Shown here: piece by piece, positions 16,952 through 25,394 of the stretch
Numbering within the stretch: the stretch's first letter is position 1
Layout of the letters: the number at the start of each line of letters is the position of its first letter
Origin: Boseongicola sp.
GTDB lineage: Bacteria; Pseudomonadota; Alphaproteobacteria; Rhodobacterales; Rhodobacteraceae
Direction: 5' to 3'
DNA length: 64,000 nucleotides
NCBI GenBank assembly: GCA_014075275.1
Contig: CP046179.1
Location: 1,559,932-1,623,931, forward strand
Program-made: the position numbers and the translations under genes
The notes under the pieces: model-generated
Seen by the model: only the letters and a program-made list of their open reading frames with translations
Database searches by the model: none
Told to the model about the DNA's origin: nothing

Positions 16952-17530
16952 ATGAAACTTGCAAAACTTTTCACCACAGTCGCTGTTGGTCTCGGAATTG
17001 TACTTTCACCAACAATATCAACAGCTTCATCCAACACGTCCTTGGTATTGCAGATGTACGGAGAAGGCGAACAGGTTGGAAACCTGGCGGATGTTTCCGC
17101 CCGTGTCGGCATCTCGCTAAGCGCGCAAGATGTTGGGTTTGCGCTGACGGATTTCGCATGTCACGAAATGGATGTCATCGACCCGACAACCAAACTCAAA
17201 CTAGGTCGGGGAATTGACTGTTTGGCCGACATCACGCCGGATGAAAATGGCGGACTGACACTAACCGGCGTTTCGATTTTCATGCTTCCCGGAGGAACAA
17301 TCGTTTCCATGGGCGCAACCAGTCTGCCCTCCTTCATCGATGGCTGGGGATCAGGGGATGGAGCGCGCTCACATATCACCGGCGGATTCCCCACAGTTGA
17401 TAATGTTATTGCCACTACTGGTGACTTCTCTGACATGTCTGGCAAGGCGCGCCTGTCCGGTATGATCCGAGCTGGTGGCGAGAAGATGATGTTCGACTGT
17501 CTCTTCGTGGTTGATTTGCAAGGCGCGTAG
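16952..17530 (+). CDS. Secreted protein, possible beta-barrel of allene-oxide-cyclase-like type
   Basis: 192 aa with a signal peptide (MKLAKLFTTVAVGLGIV ... ISTAS). The mature part is beta-rich with Cys at FACHEMDV, GIDCLADI and FDCLFVV, and ATTGDFSDMSGKARLSG, a turn pattern reminiscent of dirigent/allene oxide cyclase barrels. That resemblance is weak and by eye only. It shares an operon with the Tat-exported hydrolase and ends before a strong terminator, so it may be its periplasmic partner. Confidence 0.75.
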   Translation: MKLAKLFTTVAVGLGIVLSPTISTASSNTSLVLQMYGEGEQVGNLADVSARVGISLSAQDVGFALTDFACHEMDVIDPTTKLKLGRGIDCLADITPDENGGLTLTGVSIFMLPGGTIVSMGATSLPSFIDGWGSGDGARSHITGGFPTVDNVIATTGDFSDMSGKARLSGMIRAGGEKMMFDCLFVVDLQGA

Positions 17531-17588
17531 CCAATTGCATCGCATTAACTGCGATACTGACCTCTTGGCAAAATACTAAAAAGTTGAA

Positions 17589-17623
17589 GAAGCACCGAGA
17601 TTTGTCCCGGTGCTTCATTTTTT
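17589..17623 (+). terminator. Rho-independent terminator
   Basis: A perfect 9-bp stem GAAGCACCG / CGGTGCTTC with a 10-base loop is followed by ATTTTTT. It lies 59 bp downstream of the secreted-protein gene and ends that operon. Confidence 0.88.
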
Positions 17624-17937
17624 GAGACGAGATGAACTGAAATCGAAGATTAGCTATTCATTTGAAAAACGGCTGATTTGTTCCACACTGCGTCATCCAT
17701 CAAGTGCCGGTCTTCGCCAGCGCAGCGAAAGTCTCCTTTGACTGGCCGTGTCGCCGCAATCTTGTCCGGCGTTCAATGTCCGCTTTCCGCCCAACCCGAT
17801 CAATACAAGGTTCACCGAACACGCAGAACAACCAGACTTCCACTAGGAGATAATAGATAAGGGGTGGGTGTACAGGTGGATCCTTGTAGATCAATATCAG
17901 TTAAATAATTGAATTAGTACAATTTTTTAATAATTAG
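17624..17937. other. Intergenic, nothing recognised
   Basis: About 310 bp between the terminator and tRNA-Thr. The right part (17880-17937) is very AT-rich. No supported gene; no second copy of the tRNA-Tyr or tRNA-Thr 3' end that would mark an attachment site was seen by eye. Confidence 0.5.
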
Positions 17938-18013
17938 TGGTGCCCCCACACGGACTCGAACCGCGGACCTACTGATTACAAATCAGTTGCTCTACCAGCT
18001 GAGCTATAGGGGC
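17938..18013 (-). tRNA. tRNA-Thr (anticodon TGT)
   Basis: 76 nt including encoded CCA. Acceptor GCCCCTA / TGGGGGC with discriminator A. Anticodon stem ACTGA / TCAGT with loop TTTGTAA (anticodon TGT). T arm CGCGG-TTCGAGT-CCGTG. It is downstream of the ABC permease gene on the same strand and marks the right edge of the disturbed segment. Confidence 0.96.
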
Positions 18014-18060
18014 ACGCGGGTTCCTCTAAGACCTTCCGCGCATCAACGCAAGTCCCTTGA

Positions 18061-19725
18061 TTAAACCCGGCGCAACATTGATCTGGCAACCAGCGCAACA
18101 GCCACCAAGCTGACCAGGATAACCATGAATGCCGGCGGCGCGGCATCGGCGATTTTCTCAAGGCTGGCCTGCTCATATGCGCGCGTTGCAAGGGTGTTGA
18201 AATTAAAGGGCCGCAGCAAAAGAGTTGCCGGCAATTCTTTGACACAATCAACAAAAACCAACAGCAAAGCCGTCGCCAGCGAGCCGCGCATCAGGGGTAA
18301 ATAGACCCTCCACAAGGTTCCGCGCGCCGTCTGCCCCAGTGTGCGCGCCGCAAGTGGCAGCCCCGGCGCCACACGTCCCATTGCCGCGTCCACAGTGCCT
18401 TGCGCGACGGCGAAAAACCGCACCCCATAGGCATAGATCAGCACGATGGTCCCGCCCGTCAAAAACAACCCGGGGTCCCAGCCTGTCATGCCCAAAACCG
18501 CATCAGCAACCTGGTTATCGAACGCCGCCAGTGGGATCAGCAAGCCCAGCGCCAAGACCGCGCCAGGCGCAGCATATCCAATGGTGGTGACCGGAAGCAG
18601 TTGCGACGGCAATCGTCGCCCCGACAGACGCGCCCCATAGACCAGGAAAACAGCCGCAACGACGGTCAATAAAGCCGCCGCGCCGCCGACAAATACGGTA
18701 TTGATCAAAGCATCGACAAGGCCCGGCGCAAACCAACGTTCCGGGCGGCTTAACGTGTGGTATCCTAAGACCAGAATTGGCAATGCAAACCCTGCCAACA
18801 CCGGCACCAAACACAGCACTGTCGCAGCCCAGGCCCCAGCTCCGTTCAGAGTCTGGCGCACAGGCACTCGATCAACCCGTATCGCACGATAGAAACGTGC
18901 CTTACGGCGGCCAATTCGTTCAAACGCAACCAAAACCAGAATGATCGTCAGGATCAGGCTGGCAATCTGTGCGGCGCCGCCCGCGTTTCCGCCATCCAGC
19001 CAAACCGAAAATATGCCGGTGGTCAGGGTCTGGACACCAAAGAAATCGACGGTGCCAAAGTCATTGACCGTTTCCATCATGACGATGGCAACTCCGGCAA
19101 CAATGGTTGGTCGCGCCAGGGGCACACCAACGCGCAGGAACTGCCGCAGGCCCCCGGCCCCAAGAGCGCGCGCTACCTCGTGGGCACTGCCCGATTGTTC
19201 GCGAAAACCGGCGCGCGCCAAAAGATAGACATATGGATACAGCGATGCCGTCAAAACAAAGATCGCCCCGCCCCGGGATCGAATGTCCGGAAACAGATAG
19301 TCGCGGGCACTTTCCCAGCCAAATAAACTTCGCATCGCCGTCTGAACCGGGCCGGAAAACTCAAGGAAATCCACCAGAGCATAAGCGCCCAGATACCCCG
19401 GCACGGCCAACGGCATCAAAAGCAGCCACTCTAACCACCGCACTCCGGGAAAACGATACATCACCACCAGCCAGGCGCTGACAGACCCGATCACGGCCGA
19501 CAGACAGGCCACCGATAGCATCACCACCAATGTATTGCCCAAATAGCGCGGTAACGTCGTTGCCAGCAGGTGCGGCCAGATATTTTCGCTGGGATGCGCG
19601 GCAATCCAAAGAACAGACACAATCGGCATTAGAACCAAAGCAGCAATGACCGCTGTCCCCCAGGACCAGATCGAGGGCGCGGACCAGTGCTTAGGCGTTA
19701 CTTGAGTCTTTTCGTCGGTCATCAC
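18061..19725 (-). CDS. Iron(III)-type ABC transporter permease (FbpB/AfuB-like)
   Basis: 554 aa inner-membrane permease made of two fused BPD_transp_1 units, as in Fe3+ or thiamine transporters. About 12 membrane helices. The two EAA loops are readable as EVARALGAGGLRQFLRVGVPLARP (near residues 190-213) and AARTLGQTARGTLWRVYLPLMRG (near 460-482). No binding protein or ATPase gene is adjacent, so its partners must be elsewhere. The substrate is inferred from the two-domain architecture only. Confidence 0.87.
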   Translation of the reverse strand: MMTDEKTQVTPKHWSAPSIWSWGTAVIAALVLMPIVSVLWIAAHPSENIWPHLLATTLPRYLGNTLVVMLSVACLSAVIGSVSAWLVVMYRFPGVRWLEWLLLMPLAVPGYLGAYALVDFLEFSGPVQTAMRSLFGWESARDYLFPDIRSRGGAIFVLTASLYPYVYLLARAGFREQSGSAHEVARALGAGGLRQFLRVGVPLARPTIVAGVAIVMMETVNDFGTVDFFGVQTLTTGIFSVWLDGGNAGGAAQIASLILTIILVLVAFERIGRRKARFYRAIRVDRVPVRQTLNGAGAWAATVLCLVPVLAGFALPILVLGYHTLSRPERWFAPGLVDALINTVFVGGAAALLTVVAAVFLVYGARLSGRRLPSQLLPVTTIGYAAPGAVLALGLLIPLAAFDNQVADAVLGMTGWDPGLFLTGGTIVLIYAYGVRFFAVAQGTVDAAMGRVAPGLPLAARTLGQTARGTLWRVYLPLMRGSLATALLLVFVDCVKELPATLLLRPFNFNTLATRAYEQASLEKIADAAPPAFMVILVSLVAVALVARSMLRRV

Positions 19726-19814
19726 ACCCCGCCCTAGCGCGAAACGTCTTTCCCTGTCCAGCGACCAGCGCTAGGCTGCGGCAAAAGATGTGAGCGGCGG
19801 AGCAGCTGAGACCC

Positions 19815-20693
19815 ATGCAGAACCTATTCCATCTCGGCGCGCACTGCACCGACGACGGGCTATTGATCAAATCTATATTGCGCAACCGCGGACCGCTTTC
19901 CAGCGAAGGCATTTTGGTCCCGGGTCCCGGACGCTATCGCGAATTGCTCGGCGACGCTTCTACAACCTTGCGCGGCGAACCTGCCAGCGAAGACACCGAA
20001 GCGATGTTGATGGAAGTGGTCTGCGACGACGACAGCGCCGATCGCATTATCTTATCCAGCGAGAACTTCCTGTGCCGATCCAAAGTCGCACTGGGCGCGG
20101 ACGGACTTTATCCCAAGGCAGCCAAGTCAGCATGGCTGCGAAATTGCTTTCCAAACCACGATGTCGAATTTGCCATTGCCATCCGCAACCCGGCCCTCCT
20201 GGTTCCCGATATTCTTGCCGGGCTAAACGACGTCGAACAGCAAGAAACACTGACCGAGCTTTCGCCCTTTACACTTCGCTGGTCAGACGTCGTTGCCGAT
20301 ATTCTGGAAGCCAATCCAGACACTCGTCTCACAGTGTGGTGCCACGAAGATGCCCCTTATATCTGGAGCGAAATTCTGCGCGAATTGACGGCACACGATC
20401 CCTACACAACCCTTGAAGGCGCCTATGACATGGCGGAGGCGATGATGACACCAGTTGGTGTCGACCGGCTGAAATCTTTTGTCGAAGGGCATAGCGACCT
20501 GACCGAGTCCCGACGAAGAAAGGCCATCGCGGCCTTCCTTGAAGCCCATGTCCGCGAAAAAGCCGAGGACACAACACCGGATACTCCTCTGCTGGATTGG
20601 TCGGACAAACTCTGCACCGACCTCACCGCCTATTATGACGAAGATGTCACGCGCATTGCCGCTCTTCCCCGGGTGACATTCATCGAACCCTGA
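19815..20693 (+). CDS. Hypothetical protein, sulfotransferase-like N-terminus
   Basis: 292 aa, function not recognised. The N-terminus (FHLGAHCTDDGLLIKSILRN, then ILVPGPGRYR) has the layout of the sulfotransferase-like start HIGAHKTGTT..L...NR, but the PAPS-binding K-T-G-T-T element is replaced by CTDDG, so phosphosulfate binding is doubtful. No signal peptide or membrane helix. It ends before a double-hairpin repeat and is convergent with the gapR gene. Possibly an inactive relative; low certainty. Confidence 0.7.
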   Translation: MQNLFHLGAHCTDDGLLIKSILRNRGPLSSEGILVPGPGRYRELLGDASTTLRGEPASEDTEAMLMEVVCDDDSADRIILSSENFLCRSKVALGADGLYPKAAKSAWLRNCFPNHDVEFAIAIRNPALLVPDILAGLNDVEQQETLTELSPFTLRWSDVVADILEANPDTRLTVWCHEDAPYIWSEILRELTAHDPYTTLEGAYDMAEAMMTPVGVDRLKSFVEGHSDLTESRRRKAIAAFLEAHVREKAEDTTPDTPLLDWSDKLCTDLTAYYDEDVTRIAALPRVTFIEP

Positions 20694-20719
20694 ACCGCCT
20701 TCCAGGCTTCTTCTGTCTA

Positions 20720-20763
20720 AAAATACTTTGGGGGAGGTGCGAAAGCGCCGGGGGCAAAGCCCC
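20720..20763. repeat. Double-hairpin intergenic repeat, copy 2
   Basis: AAAATACTTTGGGGGAG, hairpin GGTGC-GAAA-GCGCC, then GGGGC-AAA-GCCCC. Same layout as 3609-3654. The outer blocks are conserved and the first stem differs on both arms, which is compensatory. It sits between convergent genes, where it may also serve as a terminator. Confidence 0.7.
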
Positions 20764-20765
20764 TC

Positions 20766-21023
20766 TTACATCCCCAAAGCCTCTTTATACATATCCAAGA
20801 CCGCCTCTTCTTCGGCGATATCATCCTTGTCGCGTTTTCTAAGCGCAATCACCTTGCGCATGACCTTGGTATCATAGCCGCGCCCCTTGGCTTCAGCCAT
20901 GACTTCTTTCTGTTGGTCCGCGATGTCACGCTTTTCCGCCTCAAGACGCTCAAACCGCTCGATAAACTGGCGCAATTCGTCTGCTGTCACACGGTAAGAA
21001 TTGTCGATGACGCTGTCGTTCAT
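20766..21023 (-). CDS. gapR: GapR-family DNA-binding protein (DUF2312)
   Basis: 85 aa, entirely the DUF2312 domain. It has a long N-terminal coiled coil (LRQFIERFERLEAEKRDIAD) and the signature KGRGYDTKVMRKVIALRKRD. In Caulobacter GapR clamps overtwisted AT-rich DNA ahead of replication forks; the same role is inferred. Usual family length. The message begins at ATG 21023 after GAGGGCC. Confidence 0.9.
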   Translation of the reverse strand: MNDSVIDNSYRVTADELRQFIERFERLEAEKRDIADQQKEVMAEAKGRGYDTKVMRKVIALRKRDKDDIAEEEAVLDMYKEALGM

Positions 21024-21158
21024 GTTCTAAGGCCCTCAATTGCGAAACACACCGGCGACGACTAACTGCCCCCTCTTGCGGCTGCAAGGGCTTGCAGCGC
21101 TTGGTTGTGCGGTTTAGGCGAGACCCCGTGGGATTTTCGATCAAAGGACTGAACGCTC

Positions 21159-21374
21159 GTGGAAATCTTGATCTGGGTAGGGACTGCATTGGCGCTGCTG
21201 GGTGTTGCCGGTCTGGTTTACTGTGTGCTCATTGCGCTCAAGGCAAAAAAAGAAGGCCTGGAGGGAGCTGCGCTCCAGACCAGACTGCAAAAGGTCGTGG
21301 CATTGAACATGGCCGCTCTGGGCATCTCGGCGATTGGATTAATGTGCGTGGTTCTGGGCATTTTCCTGTCCTAG
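21159..21374 (+). CDS. Small two-helix membrane protein
   Basis: 71 aa from a GTG start. Two hydrophobic segments (residues 3-27 and 48-70) flank a basic middle (KAKKEGLEGAALQTRLQK). Function unknown. It overlaps the 3' end of the convergent beta-oxidation gene by 4 bp. Confidence 0.68.
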   Translation: MEILIWVGTALALLGVAGLVYCVLIALKAKKEGLEGAALQTRLQKVVALNMAALGISAIGLMCVVLGIFLS

Positions 21375-23434
21375 CCACCAAGCGCCGCAAACCCCTTTTC
21401 AGCACGGATCAAATCCTGGAATATCGGCGATGGCGGTGACAGCCGTGCATTATCGCGAGACAAAGCCATCAACATATCCCGCACAGATACCAGCCCCATT
21501 AAGTCGGCAGCGAACATGACGCCGCCGGTTCGACGGGCAAACCCCAGACCATGAATGGCAACCAAATCAATGTCGCTGGGTGTCGACGCCGTGCCATCAG
21601 CCAGCATATGCGCACCGGCCCCGGCCATGGCTGAAACACACCGCATGCGAATGTCCCCATCCGAGACCTGCCGCGCATTCACGCCCTTGCGCCGCCGCTC
21701 GGCGTCCATCAACGCTTCAACATCCGGATCTTCGACACCTTTGCGCCCGCGTTGCCGATAAAGATAAAAGCCCTTGCCATTCACCCGGCCCATACGTCCG
21801 GTTTCAGCCAGTAACGCAGCCAGATCGGCGTCGTCCGTGCGTCGACGACTGCGCACCAGACCCACACTATCGCGCCAGGCAAACGAACCCAGCGGCAGCC
21901 CCCAGTCCTGAAGTGCAGCATCAACTTGCGCGATACGGGCACCCTCTTCCACACAGATATCGGCCGCCGCGTGCAATGCCTCGGCAATACGCTGTCCAAT
22001 TCCAGCTGGCCCCGGTCCCGTTGTGACCACCATCCGGTCAAGTTTTCGGGCCAGCGCCCGCGCAGTGGCAAGCGCGCGTGTCCCTGTGGCTTCGCCAGGA
22101 ATAATTTCGGCCAGGCGGTTCTGGCGGAACCCGGAATACATGCGAAACCCAACCACGTCCGACGGGCGTCGGGTGACCGCCGCCAGCGTGGCCACATCGA
22201 CAGCTTCGGTGCCAGTGGCAAAAACGGCCCCGGCTTTCATCACCCCATCCAGTTCCGACACCAGCGATTTCGAAATCGTCGGTCCGGGGTCAATCACCAC
22301 ATCGACGTTCGCCAAAGTACGAAATCCGCAAACCGCGTTCAAACGGTCCAGCGTGGACTCGACCTGATCTTCCCTCATCTTACCAGCGGCCAGCATGGCA
22401 TCGTAATGTTCAATAATCCGGGTCACGCCGGACTCAAGTGCTTCGTCGCTTCGCTCGGCGACCGTCACGGAAAAACCCGCATCCAGACAGGCCACGGCAA
22501 TCTCGCTGCCAATCCCTCGCGCACCGACCAATCCAACTACATTCAAAGGACGCGATGGCACGCGCCCTTCGCTGCGCGAAGCTGCAATCAAACGCCGTTC
22601 GGCACCAAAGACGTGCCGCAGCGCCTGCGAGTGATCGGAAACAACCAAATCCTCAAAAGCCGACATCTCCAGGCCACGGCCAACATCATAAGGCAGAAGC
22701 AATGCCGCCTCGACGCATTCGATCATCCGCAGCGGCGCATCCAAAGCTGACGCTTCAGCAACGCGCCGGTGCTCGGCAACAGCCTCTAAAAATGCGCCAC
22801 CGTCACCCAATCTGTCCCGCCGCTTCGAGCTTCGCAGTGATGCAAAGCCGGATTCGGCCAATTTCAATGCTTGAACCTTTGCCGCTTCGATAACGTTGCC
22901 TTCAGCCAATGCATCAAGCAGCCCTATTTTCGCGGCAGATTTCCCATTTACGGCGCGTCCACTTAGAAGCAAGCGCAAGGCAGCCAATCCACCGATCACT
23001 TTCGGCAGCCGCTGCGTGCCACCGGCACCTGGAACCAATCCAATTGTTATCTCAGGCGCGCCCAGCTTTACATCCGCACCGCCAACCCGTGAATGTGCAG
23101 CAAGCGCCAATTCCAATCCATTGCCCAAAGCCGGCCCTGTAATTGCAGCAACAACGGGCTTGTCCATGTCTTCGATAAAATCGCAAAGGTCTCCTAGATC
23201 TGGCGCGCCGTCCTCACTGTCGGCAATTGCATCCAGACCCGTTCCAATGGCAAAAGTCCCAGCTTCGCCGGCAATAACGATCGCACGACAATCACCGTCG
23301 TCCAAAGCGGTCCGCAGCTTCTGCTTCAATGCAGAACGAACACGTGGAACCAGCGCCCTCGTTGGCGGGTTCGAGATGGTAACGACCGTGACCTTGTCCG
23401 GCGTGGAGTCGGCGTTATCCGCCAGTTCTTTCAT
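21371..23434 (-). CDS. FadJ/FadB-like multifunctional protein with degenerate dehydrogenase half
   Basis: 687 aa, with the layout of the enoyl-CoA hydratase/3-hydroxyacyl-CoA dehydrogenase fusion. The hydratase half keeps both Glu positions (GNGLELAL near 108 and GAPEITIGLVPGAGG near 127). The dehydrogenase half is eroded: the Rossmann GAGxMG is GARGIG (near 308), and the catalytic His region G-H-F-F-S-P reads GFRMYSG, replacing His with Arg; only the paired Glu (LAEII) survives. The frame is intact and family length is kept, so this is not simple decay. It may act as a hydratase/isomerase only, with another FadJ elsewhere. Single gene. Confidence 0.85.
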   Translation of the reverse strand: MKELADNADSTPDKVTVVTISNPPTRALVPRVRSALKQKLRTALDDGDCRAIVIAGEAGTFAIGTGLDAIADSEDGAPDLGDLCDFIEDMDKPVVAAITGPALGNGLELALAAHSRVGGADVKLGAPEITIGLVPGAGGTQRLPKVIGGLAALRLLLSGRAVNGKSAAKIGLLDALAEGNVIEAAKVQALKLAESGFASLRSSKRRDRLGDGGAFLEAVAEHRRVAEASALDAPLRMIECVEAALLLPYDVGRGLEMSAFEDLVVSDHSQALRHVFGAERRLIAASRSEGRVPSRPLNVVGLVGARGIGSEIAVACLDAGFSVTVAERSDEALESGVTRIIEHYDAMLAAGKMREDQVESTLDRLNAVCGFRTLANVDVVIDPGPTISKSLVSELDGVMKAGAVFATGTEAVDVATLAAVTRRPSDVVGFRMYSGFRQNRLAEIIPGEATGTRALATARALARKLDRMVVTTGPGPAGIGQRIAEALHAAADICVEEGARIAQVDAALQDWGLPLGSFAWRDSVGLVRSRRRTDDADLAALLAETGRMGRVNGKGFYLYRQRGRKGVEDPDVEALMDAERRRKGVNARQVSDGDIRMRCVSAMAGAGAHMLADGTASTPSDIDLVAIHGLGFARRTGGVMFAADLMGLVSVRDMLMALSRDNARLSPPSPIFQDLIRAEKGFAALGG

Positions 23435-23573
23435 ATCTTTCCCGCCTGCCCGAGCTCTTTAAACCTCTACGCCAAACCGTAGAAAACACAAGAATTCGGC
23501 GGCGCGATTTCACAAAGTGTTGCCCATTACATTGATCAGAGCAATGGCTGCCGACAAAGTAAAACCTGCAAAT

Positions 23574-23798
23574 TCAGACAGGCACATTATCCCACATTTC
23601 GTCGTCATCGACAGCAGTGGCGTCAGCCGTATTCCGAACTGAATGGGATTCATGCTCGCGGTTTGTCTCCGGCTGCCCCATTTTCCGGCGCAATCGCGCC
23701 TTAACGTGATCCGCCTTGGACGGATCCGCCAATAGTGAATCAACCAGTTCGCCAACTTCGTCAGTCCAGTTCGTCGGTCGCACAATTACAGTCTTCAT
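23574..23798 (-). CDS. Small hypothetical protein, 74 aa
   Basis: Begins MKTVIVRPTNWTDEV at 23798, with GGGAGG six bases upstream; a longer in-frame start lacks a ribosome site. Soluble and acidic at the C-terminus (VDDDEMWDNVPV), with LLADPSKADHVKARLRRKMG in the middle. No family recognised. It lies upstream of no obvious partner; the BigR-like gene is the next on the same strand. Confidence 0.65.
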   Translation of the reverse strand: MKTVIVRPTNWTDEVGELVDSLLADPSKADHVKARLRRKMGQPETNREHESHSVRNTADATAVDDDEMWDNVPV

Positions 23799-23953
23799 GA
23801 TGTCCTCCCTAAAGGCTTCGGCCCCTTGCCCCCCGAAGAGATTTTTGTCGTCGATCATTTATTCGCCACGAAATTTCGTGGCCACCTCGGTTAAGTTCCG
23901 AATGTATTTACGATTCGCTTAAATTTTGTGACGAATCTATGCGTTTTGATGAA

Positions 23954-24298
23954 CTATGAGGGGCTACAAAATTGTTCATAGAGCACCATCAAGACCGGAA
24001 CGACACGCGAATCGGCCAGAGAATAGCGCACGGTTCGACCGTCCCTTTCGGCAGATACCAACCCTTCAGAGCGTAGGCGAGCAAGCTGTTGCGAGACATA
24101 AGCCTGGCCAAGATTAAGAGCCAGTTCCAGTTCGCCAACACTCTCTTCGCCTTCGACAAGCTGGCAAAGCAACAACAAACGCGACGGATTCGAAAGTGCA
24201 CGCATGTGAACAGCCGCCTCGCTTGCAGCGTCGGCCATCGCCTCGTGTGAGATGCCAGCAACGTCTTTCATTGCGATTTCGTCCATTAATTGGTTCAT
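23954..24298 (-). CDS. ArsR-family persulfide sensor, BigR/SqrR-like
   Basis: 114 aa winged-helix repressor. DNA-binding core SVGELELALNLGQAYVSQQL and wing RDGRTVRYSLAD. Two Cys occupy the BigR/SqrR positions: LLLLCQLVEGEES in alpha-2 and LYEQFCSPS near the C-terminus. In BigR/SqrR the pair forms a persulfide/tetrasulfide bridge that releases DNA. It is divergent from two YeeE/YedE genes, the usual BigR neighbourhood. ATG at 24298 chosen over a TTG 12 bases upstream; no good ribosome site, so the start is uncertain. Confidence 0.86.
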   Translation of the reverse strand: MNQLMDEIAMKDVAGISHEAMADAASEAAVHMRALSNPSRLLLLCQLVEGEESVGELELALNLGQAYVSQQLARLRSEGLVSAERDGRTVRYSLADSRVVPVLMVLYEQFCSPS

Positions 24299-24534
24299 AA
24301 TATATATCAAACTTGGAATATCTAAGTTATACCCTATGTTACTATGCCGACAGGTTGATCACAACGGCTCAACTTAGCAGTGAATGAACAACAATATAAT
24401 TTTGAAACGAGTTCCCTTAACACCATGACCCACAGCAACAAATATTCTGAATTGACGCGGCATCGCCCTGCGGCGACCGGTCCACACACCCGGTTGAACA
24501 AAGAATTAGACGGGATTTTTAACGGAGTTTTCCT

Positions 24535-24960
24535 ATGCACTTAGATTGGGCTTGGGGACTTGCCGGGGGCCTAATGATTGGCTCGGCGGCTGCCCTGTAT
24601 CTCCTTTTAAATGGGCGTATCATGGGCGCCTCGGGCATCGTTGGCGGGCTTGTCGACCGAAGCGGTCGAGAATCACGCGCCGAGCGATCGTCGTTCCTGG
24701 CCGGTTTGGTTCTTGTGCCTGCCATTCTGGTTGCACTTCGGGGCGGTTCCGAAACTTTTGCTACGGATAACATCGTGTTGCTGGTTCTGGCGGGTCTCTT
24801 TGTTGGCGTCGGCACGCGACTGGCAAATGGTTGCACCTCAGGCCATGGCGTATGTGGCATCTCTCGCTTCAGCCTGCGTGGCATCGTGGCCACCGTCTTC
24901 TATTTGTTGGCGGGCGCGATAACAGTCGTGTTCCTGCGCCACATCATGGGGTGGATATGA
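24535..24960 (+). CDS. YeeE/YedE-type sulfur transporter subunit A
   Basis: 141 aa inner-membrane protein, half of a split YeeE/YedE (DUF395) transporter for thiosulfate or sulfane sulfur. Four helices. The signature GTRLANGCTSGHGVCGISR near residue 95 carries the conserved Cys pair, and GRIMGASGIVGGLV is near 25. Its stop overlaps the start of the second half gene by 4 bp (ATGA). Divergent BigR/SqrR-like regulator upstream; control by reactive sulfur is inferred. Confidence 0.9.
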   Translation: MHLDWAWGLAGGLMIGSAAALYLLLNGRIMGASGIVGGLVDRSGRESRAERSSFLAGLVLVPAILVALRGGSETFATDNIVLLVLAGLFVGVGTRLANGCTSGHGVCGISRFSLRGIVATVFYLLAGAITVVFLRHIMGWI

Positions 24961-25388
24961 TGCGAAATTTATATGCTCTCATGGCCGGTGGGCTATTCGG
25001 TGTTGGTCTTTATGTCTCGGGCATGACTAACACGCAGAAAGTCATTGGCTGGCTTGATTTCTTTGGCGAATGGGATCCCACACTGGCCTTTGTGCTGGGT
25101 GGGGCAATTCTGCCCATGGCGGTCGCCTGGCAGATCGCAAAGCGGCGCCAGGCACCGGTGCTCGGCGGCAGTTTTCCCGCCAATCCCGAACCGAAAGTCG
25201 GACGCAACATCATTGTCGGTTCGCTTCTTTTCGGGGCCGGATGGGGCATGGTCGGTCTGTGTCCGGGGCCTGCTATGGCATCTCTGACATGGGGCGGCTC
25301 CAGCGGTCTGATCTTTTTGCTGGCAATGCTTGCAGGTATGCTCGCGACCCCAACCATTCACTCACGACTCATGGTTGCTGCGACTTAA
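24957..25388 (+). CDS. YeeE/YedE-type sulfur transporter subunit B
   Basis: 143 aa, the second half of the split YeeE/YedE pair. Four or so helices with GLYVSGMTNTQKVIGWLDFFG near residue 16 and GAGWGMVGLCPGPAMASL near 95, containing the conserved Cys. Start ATG at 24957 overlaps the previous stop; a longer reading upstream is a shadow. It ends 7 bp before the convergent FliM-like gene. Confidence 0.9.
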   Translation: MMRNLYALMAGGLFGVGLYVSGMTNTQKVIGWLDFFGEWDPTLAFVLGGAILPMAVAWQIAKRRQAPVLGGSFPANPEPKVGRNIIVGSLLFGAGWGMVGLCPGPAMASLTWGGSSGLIFLLAMLAGMLATPTIHSRLMVAAT

Positions 25389-25394
25389 GTGCGG

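Noticed and set aside
17624-17937. Search for an attachment-site copy of tRNA-Tyr or tRNA-Thr 3' ends
   Set aside because: No duplicate of either tRNA end found by eye, so island borders are not claimed as att sites.
24299-24340. AT-rich dyad-like sequence as a BigR operator
   Set aside because: An imperfect ATAT...ATAT pattern is present, but I could not match it confidently to a known BigR/SqrR site, so no operator is annotated.
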